This document shows positions 33,984 through 40,216 of a stretch of DNA of 64,000 nt, one piece after another (within the stretch, counting starts at the first letter, position 1; each line of letters opens with the position of its first letter). A program made the position numbers and the translations under genes. The notes under the pieces were generated by a model, which searched no databases, had not been told where the DNA came from, and saw nothing but the letters and a program-made list of their open reading frames with translations. Source of the stretch: Betaproteobacteria bacterium (GTDB taxonomy: Bacteria > Pseudomonadota > Gammaproteobacteria > Burkholderiales > SG8-39); contig VBCA01000011.1 in the NCBI GenBank assembly GCA_005881575.1, positions 50,653 to 114,652 of the forward strand, read 5' to 3'.

Positions 33984-34433
33984 TTATGATTCTTGAATCT
34001 CCGCCGGGCTCAAATCGCGCGTGCGCCCCGCCACAGACCAGCGGTGCCCGAACGGATCTTCCAGCTGGGCATACCGGTCGCCCCAGAACATGTCCGAGAG
34101 GGGCATCGTGATCTTTGCGCCTGCGGCAACGGCGCGCTCCACCACCGCGTCGGCATTGTCCACGTGCAGGTGTACCGTGACGGGCGAACCTTTCGGCGAT
34201 TTCGGCCCGAACCCGCCCCATTCTGGAAACTCGTCCGTCAGCATGAGCGCCGAGTTGCCAAGCCAAAGCATTGCGAGCATCAGTTTGCCCTCCGGACCGG
34301 GCAAGCGCGACACTTCGACCGCATTGAACGCCTTCGTATAAAACTCGATGGCATCGGCTGCGCCAGCGCAGATCAAAAGCGGGGTGCGAGAATTCATCCC
34401 GTCGAGGACGGGCTCGACGGCTGGCTTGGTCAT
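33984..34433 (-). CDS. VOC-family (glyoxalase/PhnB-like) protein, copy 2
   Basis: A 149-residue vicinal-oxygen-chelate protein. ATG 34433 follows AGGAG by 8 nt. Pattern: TPLLICAGAADAIEFYTKAFNAVE, ALMLTDEFPEWGGFGPKS, VTVHLHVDNADAVVERAVAAGA, DMFWGDRYAQLEDPFGHRW. These PhnB-like proteins bind small ligands or antibiotics or act as glyoxalase-type enzymes. It is a tandem duplicate of the next gene upstream (34464-34931), with about 127 of 149 residues identical by eye. Both probably lie under the TetR regulator. Confidence 0.92.
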   Translation of the reverse strand: MTKPAVEPVLDGMNSRTPLLICAGAADAIEFYTKAFNAVEVSRLPGPEGKLMLAMLWLGNSALMLTDEFPEWGGFGPKSPKGSPVTVHLHVDNADAVVERAVAAGAKITMPLSDMFWGDRYAQLEDPFGHRWSVAGRTRDLSPAEIQES

Positions 34434-34463
34434 GATGCGGCTCCTCATATCAACAAGTTGGGT

Positions 34464-34931
34464 TTATCTGCTCGCTTTATCCATCGCCTCTTGAATCTCC
34501 GCCGGGCTCAAATCGCGCATGTGTGTCGCCACGGACCAGCGGTGCCCGAACGGATCTTCCAGCTGGGCATACCGGTCACCCCAGAACATGTCCGAGAGGG
34601 GCATCGTGATCTTTGCGCCCGCGGAAACGGCTTGCTCCACCGCTGCGTCGGCGTTCTCCACGTAAAGGTGGACCGTGACCGGGGAGCCTTTCAGGGATTT
34701 CGGCCCGAACCCGCCCCATTCGGGAAACTCGTCCGTCAGCATGAGCGCCGAGTTGCCGACCCGAAGCATCGCGTGCATCAGTTTGCCCTTCGGACCGGGC
34801 AAGCGCGACACTTCGACGGCATTGAACGCCTTGGTATAGAACGTGATCGCATCGGCTGCGCCGGCGCAGATCAAGTGCGGGGTGAGTGAATGCATTCCGT
34901 CGGGGATGGGCTTGGCGGCTGGTTTGGTCAT
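34464..34931 (-). CDS. VOC-family (glyoxalase/PhnB-like) protein, copy 1
   Basis: A 155-residue paralogue of the VOC protein encoded 30 nt downstream. ATG 34931 follows AGGAG. Same fold markers (TPHLICAGAADAITFYTKAF, VTVHLYVENADAAVEQAV, DMFWGDRYAQLEDPFGHRW) with a slightly longer C-terminus (EAMDKASR). The last shared stretch, LSPAEIQE, ends in a stop in copy 2 just after it. The pair arose by recent local duplication. Confidence 0.92.
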   Translation of the reverse strand: MTKPAAKPIPDGMHSLTPHLICAGAADAITFYTKAFNAVEVSRLPGPKGKLMHAMLRVGNSALMLTDEFPEWGGFGPKSLKGSPVTVHLYVENADAAVEQAVSAGAKITMPLSDMFWGDRYAQLEDPFGHRWSVATHMRDLSPAEIQEAMDKASR

Positions 34932-34985
34932 GGTCTTGGCTCCTTGTATCAACAGTTGAGTGAGTACGGTCTGGCGGAGATCGCC

Positions 34986-35051
34986 CTAATGAGCGCGATG
35001 AACCCGCTGCAGCGCTGCGATGTCGATCTTGGTCATCTGCATCATCGCCAT
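34986..35051 (-). CDS. Tiny SD-led open reading frame (21 codons)
   Basis: MAMMQMTKIDIAALQRVHRA plus one residue, preceded by a strong AAGGAGCG ribosome site. It lies between the TetR gene and the first VOC gene on the same strand. It may be a leader peptide, or the surviving 5' end of a lost gene whose promoter-proximal part was kept. The composition (three Met, one Lys, no low-complexity run) is not informative. Treated as a candidate only. Confidence 0.35.
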   Translation of the reverse strand: MAMMQMTKIDIAALQRVHRAH

Positions 35052-35089
35052 GGTGCACGCTCCTTCGTTGAGACTGTGATCAGCGCTAC

Positions 35090-35725
35090 TCACGGCTTCT
35101 CCTTTCGACGGGTGTTTCCGGGCTGATTGAATAGAAATTTCAGGTAGCAACGAAGGTGATCGAGGTTCCCGCGCGCCACCTTGGGGCTTTGCTTGGCCTT
35201 CGCAAGGATGAAAGAGCCCTGCAGGACGCCTTGGATGAAATAGCCCACGCTTTCCGGGCTCCATGAGGCACGGGGCGCATAGCGCTTCTTTGCGGCTTCG
35301 ACATAGCGCGTCAGCACGGCGATGTGCGAAGACATCGCTTGATCGCAGGCCGCTCGGATGGCCGGGTGGGTCTCGTAAGTTTCCTGAACCATCGTGCCCA
35401 GCAGACAGGTGAACTCCGGCAGCGAGCCCTGCAGGATCGCGATGCGGAAATCCACGTAACCCAGCAGCCGCTCGAGTGGGTCGCTGGCACTTTGGTAAGG
35501 CGCAGTTGCAAACAGGGCGTCGGCCATCCCCGCGAAATGGGCCGCGGCGGCCAGCGCCAGCTCTTCCTTGCCGTCGAAGTGGTGGAAGAAGCTGCCCTTG
35601 GTGAGCTTGGCGGCCTCGCAGATGTCCTCGATGCGAGTCGCCGAATAGCCCTTTGCGCGGATGACGTGCAACGCCGCGTCGAGGAACCGGACCTTGGAGT
35701 CGTGCTGTGTTTCGGTGGCGTTCAT
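35090..35725 (-). CDS. TetR/AcrR-family transcriptional regulator
   Basis: A 211-residue repressor. ATG 35725 (MNATETQHDSKVRFLDAALHVI) is preferred to an upstream in-frame start that would lie inside the operator. The TetR helix-turn-helix is at residues about 29-49 (ATRIEDICEAAKLTKGSFFHHF), followed by the linker DGKEELALAAAAHF and a C-terminal domain with two cysteines (FTCLLG, AACDQ). A perfect 26-bp palindrome lies 26 nt upstream, so autoregulation is likely. The regulated genes are probably the downstream tiny ORF and the two VOC genes. Confidence 0.93.
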   Translation of the reverse strand: MNATETQHDSKVRFLDAALHVIRAKGYSATRIEDICEAAKLTKGSFFHHFDGKEELALAAAAHFAGMADALFATAPYQSASDPLERLLGYVDFRIAILQGSLPEFTCLLGTMVQETYETHPAIRAACDQAMSSHIAVLTRYVEAAKKRYAPRASWSPESVGYFIQGVLQGSFILAKAKQSPKVARGNLDHLRCYLKFLFNQPGNTRRKEKP

Positions 35726-35750
35726 GGCGTGCCTTCGAGTCGCTGGCGCG

Positions 35751-35776
35751 CAACATACCAACTAGTTGGTATGTTG
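35751..35776. promoter_or_regulatory. Perfect 26-bp TetR operator-like palindrome
   Basis: The left arm CAACATACCAACT (35751-35763) is followed immediately by its exact reverse complement AGTTGGTATGTTG (35764-35776). The centre ACCAACTAGTTGGT is of the kind bound by TetR/AcrR-family regulators such as NemR relatives. It lies just upstream of the TetR gene start, where binding would block the promoter of that gene and its downstream unit. Confidence 0.85.
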
Positions 35777-35829
35777 TCAAGCGGAAGATTGCCGCCCTTG
35801 GACCGGGTGCCTCACTTGCTCTGGGCGCC

Positions 35830-36621
35830 TTACAGCGGGTTGTCCGGATAGTTCAGCGTGCGCCACATGTGCGCGACCGGACTCCCGTCGAAGCCCAGGC
35901 CCTCTTTCGGCTGCCTGAAGTTGCGGCCGATGATGTCCATGAAGGGGTCGATAGACACTTTCATGCCGGGTTCGAACGCGTACAGGTCGTGCACGGTGAT
36001 CATGCGTGCGTCCATGTACCACTTGTGCTTGCGCGCGGACTCGTAGCTCGCCTTGATGTACGGCGCGGGCACGTAGTCCTTGCCGAAGATGCGCACGTAG
36101 AGTTCCGGGTACTCGTAGCCGACCGAGGGGTCCGGGTAGAAGCGCAGCGCCTGGTGGTGGCGGATCGCCCAGCTCACCTTCTCGGAAACGTAGGGCTCCA
36201 TCATCTGCGCGCCCCACCAGCCGTGGTCGGGCTTCATGAGATTGAGCACGAAGTCGTGCAGCAGGCACGCGAGCACCGTCTCCTCGGGCTCGCCCTTCTT
36301 GAGCGCGTCGCTCGCGCTCTGCAGGATGTGATTGCCGATGCCGGGCGTGCCGCGAAGCCGGATGAAGTCGACAAGCGTCGGGCGCTCGGGCATCGTCGCG
36401 AGCGCCGTCAGCTCCGGGCGCTGCCCGCTCGGGCTCGGGCCGCCGAACAAGGCTCCGGTGCCTCGCCGCATCTGGAGCGGCTGCGCGGCAGGCGCCGCGG
36501 GCTTGTCGAGCTGCGCGATCATGTAGTGCTCGAGCGCGTCGGCGCGCGCTTCGGAGGACATCGCCTCGACGACGGTTGCCGACCCCAGCGTGGCCAGGAA
36601 CGCTCTGCGATCGATATGCAT
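35830..36621 (-). CDS. HD-domain protein, probable diiron oxygenase-like, exported paralogue
   Basis: A 263-residue paralogue of the 12316-13038 product, with an added N-terminal leader: MHIDRRAFLATLGSATVVEA has a twin-arginine-like RRAFL motif. ATG 36621 follows GGGAGC. Metal residues correspond: His98, His122-Asp123, His133, His155 and Asp212, with the same 24-residue gap from His98 to His122. The C-termini are nearly identical (DGSPVAHMWR, YPDNPL). If the leader works, this copy acts in the periplasm and the other in the cytoplasm. Function unknown. Confidence 0.82.
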   Translation of the reverse strand: MHIDRRAFLATLGSATVVEAMSSEARADALEHYMIAQLDKPAAPAAQPLQMRRGTGALFGGPSPSGQRPELTALATMPERPTLVDFIRLRGTPGIGNHILQSASDALKKGEPEETVLACLLHDFVLNLMKPDHGWWGAQMMEPYVSEKVSWAIRHHQALRFYPDPSVGYEYPELYVRIFGKDYVPAPYIKASYESARKHKWYMDARMITVHDLYAFEPGMKVSIDPFMDIIGRNFRQPKEGLGFDGSPVAHMWRTLNYPDNPL

Positions 36622-36769
36622 GGGCTGCTCCCTTTCCGTGACCGCAATTACGTTATGCCTTACCAGGGGCAGAGTCAATTCATGTCAATGCGGACTGAAC
36701 AATCGCGAAACGACTTCGCCGGATCCCGGCGAGGCCGCCGCTCTACTCCACCGGAATATCCAGCGACCC

Positions 36770-37924
36770 CTAGGACCACAGTTGCTTCGTGGCGAGCCGC
36801 GCCCCTTCGCGCATCGCCTCGAACTTCGCCCACACCACGGTCGGGTGCACCTCGGTGTTGTAAGTCGCCTGCGAGGAGAATCCGCAGTCGGCGCCCGCGA
36901 CGACGTTTTCCCTGCCGACCAAGCTCGCGAACCGCGCGATGCGCTCGGCGATCAGGACGGGGTGCTCGACGATGTTGCTCGCGTGGGTGATCACCCCCGG
37001 GATAAGCGCCTTGCCCTCGGGGAGCTTCACCGATTCCCACAGGTGATATTCGTGCTCGTGGCGCGGGTTGGCAGCCTCGAAGCTGTACGCGCCGGCGTTG
37101 ACCTTGAGCATGTAGCCGACCACGTCCGCGAGCGCCGCCTCGTGGATGCGCGGGCCCTCGTTGATCCCGTAGCAGGTGTGATAGCGCACCTTCTCCGGCG
37201 GAATTCCGCGCAAGGCCTCGTTGACCGCCTCGACGTACATTTCGGCGCGCGCTCGCTGCTGCGCTGCGCCGAGCGCGGGATCGCCGAAGAGGTCGCAGAG
37301 AAACGGGTCGTCCACCTGCAGGAGCAGGCCCGCATCGACGATCGCCTTGTATTCCGTGCGCAGCGCAGCGCCCACCGCGTGGAAGAATTCCTCCTCGGTG
37401 CGGTAATGCTCGTTCGTCCCGACCCCGCTCGGCGCCACCGCCGGAACGAAGGCGCCTTGCGCGCCCGCGTCTTTCGCCGCCGCCTTGAGATTTTCGATAT
37501 CGCGTCCGAGCGCCTCTTCGCCCTTGTATTTCACCGGCCCGGTGCACACCAGCGGCACGATGGGCGCGATCGCCCCGCCCATCATCGCTTCCCTGAAGTA
37601 CTTCTTGTAGTACTCGGGGAAGGCCGCAACCTCGGCGGCGAACAGCTGTCGCGTCTGGTGCGGCCGCGCCTCGAAGCCTTCGAGGCGCTCGCGCACGTAG
37701 CTGAAAAACCCGGGCTTGGACTGCTCGCCGTCGCTGACGATGTCGATGCCGGTTGCGACCTGCCTCTTAACGCATGCGGCGACCGCGCTTTTCACGCGAG
37801 CGTCGTACGCGGCCCTGTCGTAGGCGGCGCCCGAGAGCCTCGTCTTCATCAGGTCGAGCAGCTCCCTGGGCCGCGGCAGGCTGCCGACGTGGGTGGTGAG
37901 GATGCGGTCGACGCCTTGCTGCAC
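36770..37924 (-). CDS. MetE C-terminal-like (cobalamin-independent methionine synthase family) protein
   Basis: About 384 residues. I place the start at GTG 37924 (QQGVDRILTTHVGSLPRPREL), just after the CDGSH gene stop; a longer frame overlaps that gene. The family signs are TTHVGSLPRP at the start, IDIVSDGEQSKPGFFSYV, VRYHTCYGINEGP and the C-terminal NVVAGADCGFS, where His, Glu and Cys bind zinc in MetE-type and epoxyalkane:CoM-transferase-type enzymes. Lone members of this type transfer or cleave thiol-linked groups and are not complete methionine synthases. Coupled to the CDGSH gene, 5 nt apart. Confidence 0.88.
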   Translation of the reverse strand: MQQGVDRILTTHVGSLPRPRELLDLMKTRLSGAAYDRAAYDARVKSAVAACVKRQVATGIDIVSDGEQSKPGFFSYVRERLEGFEARPHQTRQLFAAEVAAFPEYYKKYFREAMMGGAIAPIVPLVCTGPVKYKGEEALGRDIENLKAAAKDAGAQGAFVPAVAPSGVGTNEHYRTEEEFFHAVGAALRTEYKAIVDAGLLLQVDDPFLCDLFGDPALGAAQQRARAEMYVEAVNEALRGIPPEKVRYHTCYGINEGPRIHEAALADVVGYMLKVNAGAYSFEAANPRHEHEYHLWESVKLPEGKALIPGVITHASNIVEHPVLIAERIARFASLVGRENVVAGADCGFSSQATYNTEVHPTVVWAKFEAMREGARLATKQLWS

Positions 37925-37929
37925 CGGAT

Positions 37930-38577
37930 CTACACCGGGTCGCGGAATCCCACGTGCCAGTGCGAGCCGTCGCAGAACGGCTTGTTTTTCGATGCGCCGC
38001 AGCGGCACAGCGTGTAGTGCTCCGTCGAGGCGCCCTGCCCGAACTTCACGCCCATGAGCTCGATTCCCCCGGTGACCGCGTACGGCCCGTCGTCGGTCAC
38101 GGTGATCATCGGCGGGCGCTCAGGCGCCTCGGCCTCGACGCCGTCGATCGCGTAGCCGAGCGCGCCGGACGGACACTTCCTGATCGTCGCGACGATCTCC
38201 TCCACCTTCGCGCCGTCCGGATCGATCCACGGCTCGTCGTGCATGCTGAACACCGACTTCAGCCCGTCGGTGCAAAAGCCCGCGTGCGAGCAAATCGAGC
38301 GATTGTCGAGAATGGTGATGCGCTTGCCGGCATAGCTCACGCGCCTGTCCTTGCCGGGATCCGCGGTATTGCGGCCGCTGAAGCCGATCGCGCCGTGCGT
38401 GCCGTCGCAGAAGGGCTTGTTTTTCGAGGCTCCGCAGCGGCACAGCGCGACGCCGCGCACCGTGGCGCAGGCCTCGCCCGAAGCGCGGCGCAGGTTGGGC
38501 ACCGGCGTCGCCTGCATATCGTGCATCAGATAGTAGGGCCCGTTCGGGGTGAAGGCGATCTTCGGTTTCGCGTTCAT
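37930..38577 (-). CDS. Double-CDGSH iron-sulfur protein with a central ferredoxin-like segment
   Basis: A 215-residue protein with two CDGSH (mitoNEET-type) 2Fe-2S sites: Cys46-Cys48-Cys57-His61 (CRCGASKNKPFCDGTH) and Cys191-Cys193-Cys202-His206 (CRCGASKNKPFCDGSH). Between them is a divergent 4Fe-4S domain (SICSHAGFC, RKCPSGAL) of the kind fused to CDGSH domains in bacteria. These proteins store or transfer electrons or clusters. It heads the two-gene unit with the MetE-like gene and is divergent from an OsmC gene. Confidence 0.95.
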   Translation of the reverse strand: MNAKPKIAFTPNGPYYLMHDMQATPVPNLRRASGEACATVRGVALCRCGASKNKPFCDGTHGAIGFSGRNTADPGKDRRVSYAGKRITILDNRSICSHAGFCTDGLKSVFSMHDEPWIDPDGAKVEEIVATIRKCPSGALGYAIDGVEAEAPERPPMITVTDDGPYAVTGGIELMGVKFGQGASTEHYTLCRCGASKNKPFCDGSHWHVGFRDPV

Positions 38578-38641
38578 GCGGTCATGTTACGCCAGCTTCG
38601 ATAGTAGAGTACGTCCCTGACCCGACCGGAGGAGCCACGCC

Positions 38642-39040
38642 ATGCCGCGCATCGCCCACGCCGTCCTCGACTCGCAAGCCGGAGACGCCTGCGTCATCCG
38701 CGCCCGCCGTCACACGCTCACCGCCGACGAGGCGGCCTCGCACGGCGGCACGGACACGGGGCCGGCGCCTTACGAGCTCCTCGTCTCGGCGCTCGCGGCA
38801 TGCACCGCGATCACGCTGCGCATGGTCGCCGCGCGCAAGGGCTGGGAGCTGGGAACGATCCACGTCGACGTGGAGCTGGAGAAGGATCCCGCGACCGGCG
38901 CCGACCGCATCAGCCGGGCGATCTCCTTCAGCGCGGCGCTCGGCGGCGCACAGCAGGCGGCGCTCGCCGAGATCGCGGAAAAAACCCCGGTCACCAAGAC
39001 GATTAAGGCCGGCGCGCCGGTGGAGACGAAGTTCGTGTGA
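38642..39040 (+). CDS. OsmC-family protein
   Basis: A 132-residue OsmC/Ohr-fold protein. The core motif APYELLVSALAACTAITLRMVAARKGW holds Cys54, the peroxidatic position. The second conserved Cys of the family (around residue 110-120) is missing; the tail EKTPVTKTIKAGAPVETKF has none. Cys17 is not at a known catalytic place. OsmC-type proteins reduce organic hydroperoxides; without a partner Cys this one may act differently. Convergent with an Ohr gene. Confidence 0.9.
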   Translation: MPRIAHAVLDSQAGDACVIRARRHTLTADEAASHGGTDTGPAPYELLVSALAACTAITLRMVAARKGWELGTIHVDVELEKDPATGADRISRAISFSAALGGAQQAALAEIAEKTPVTKTIKAGAPVETKFV

Positions 39041-39049
39041 CCGGCCGGC

Positions 39050-39487
39050 CTAGGCGCCGGTGACCTCGAGCTCGACCGGAACGTTGTTGCGCGTCGCGTG
39101 CGAATACGGGCAGATCTGCTCGTGCGCCTCGCGCGCGAGCGCGGCGAGCTCGGCCTGCGGCAGGCTCTTGTCCTGGACGGTGAGCTTCACCGCGAGGCCG
39201 AAGCCCCCGCCGTCGCGCGGGCCGATCGAGACCGCGCAGGTGATGCGCGCCTTGGAAGCGTCCTTCTTCTGGCGCTTGCCGACGAAGTCGAGCGCGCCGC
39301 CGAAGCACGCCGCGTAGCCGGCGGCGAAGAGGTGCTCGGGCGTGGCCGTGCCGAGCTTTCCCGGACCGCCCATTTCCTTCGGCACCGAGAGATTCGCCTT
39401 CACCATGCCGTCGCTCGACTCGGTGTAGCCGTTGCGCCCGCCGGTGGCGGTCGCGGTTGCGGTGAACAGGGGCTTGATCGTGTCCAT
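39050..39487 (-). CDS. ohr: Organic hydroperoxide resistance protein (Ohr)
   Basis: A 145-residue thiol peroxidase. Both catalytic cysteines are present, Cys61 (GYAACFGGAL) and Cys126 (ICPYSHATRNN), as in Ohr of Xanthomonas/Pseudomonas. The start MDTIKPLFTATATATGGRNG is typical. It reduces fatty acid and other organic hydroperoxides with lipoylated proteins as donor. Stops of this gene and the OsmC gene are 9 nt apart. No OhrR gene is adjacent. Confidence 0.95.
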   Translation of the reverse strand: MDTIKPLFTATATATGGRNGYTESSDGMVKANLSVPKEMGGPGKLGTATPEHLFAAGYAACFGGALDFVGKRQKKDASKARITCAVSIGPRDGGGFGLAVKLTVQDKSLPQAELAALAREAHEQICPYSHATRNNVPVELEVTGA

Positions 39488-39682
39488 GCGTTCTCCGTGA
39501 GGCGGGTGGTCGATCCGTCATTATGGACCCGGCCGGCGATCGGCGACGGCAAAATCAATCCCGCTCTTCTTAGGAAACCGGCGCCCTCGATTTTCAGTGA
39601 ACGATCATGCCGGTGAACACGTAGGCTTGCAGCGTCACCGGCGCCGGGGCGTTTTCTCTCATTCGGCATATCATTCGGCCGC

Positions 39683-40189
39683 GTGGAAGACCTCGCGATC
39701 TACCGCAAGACGGACAAGGGCAAACGGGAGGTTGCCGGCCGCGCGCTCGGGCTCGAGAGTCACCTGCGGCGCCTGCTGATAATGATCGACGGCCAACGGG
39801 ACGCCGCCGAGCTGTCGGTCTACGTCCGCGCGGGCGAGCTGGAGAGCGCACTGGCCCGACTGGTGGCGCAAGGGTTCGTGGAAACGGTCGGCGACGACCG
39901 GGTCGTCAGCCGCGCCGCTCTCGCGCCCGCCGCGAACGATCCGGTGGTGTTCGCGGGGATCAAGATCCGGGCCATGACCGAAATTCGCGCCCGGATCCGC
40001 GGCCGGCTCGGTCCGATGGCGGACCTGCTCGTCGCCGAGATCAACGCCTGCTCGACCGCGCTCGAGCTGCGGGCGAAGCTTCGCAAGCTCGAGGACACGC
40101 TCACCAAGCTGATGGGGCAGGTCGACGGCGCGGAGCTCGCGCGCCGGATCGGCGGCGAGTTGACGCGGCTTGCGCCCAAGAAAAACTGA
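39683..40189 (+). CDS. Hypothetical protein with winged-helix-like N-terminus
   Basis: A 168-residue product from GTG 39683. The first 70 residues (KTDKGKREVAGRALGLESHLRRLLIMIDG, then AAELSVYVRAGELESALARLVAQGFVE in order) look like a DNA-binding winged-helix type pattern, as found in Betaproteobacterial proteins of unknown role. The second half is a helical bundle with one Cys (INACSTALELRAKLRKLEDTL). Not assignable to a named family. It is convergent with the GGDEF/EAL gene. Confidence 0.75.
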   Translation: MEDLAIYRKTDKGKREVAGRALGLESHLRRLLIMIDGQRDAAELSVYVRAGELESALARLVAQGFVETVGDDRVVSRAALAPAANDPVVFAGIKIRAMTEIRARIRGRLGPMADLLVAEINACSTALELRAKLRKLEDTLTKLMGQVDGAELARRIGGELTRLAPKKN

Positions 40190-40216
40190 CTTAAGTCCCG
40201 CCGCGCTACGGTCGAT

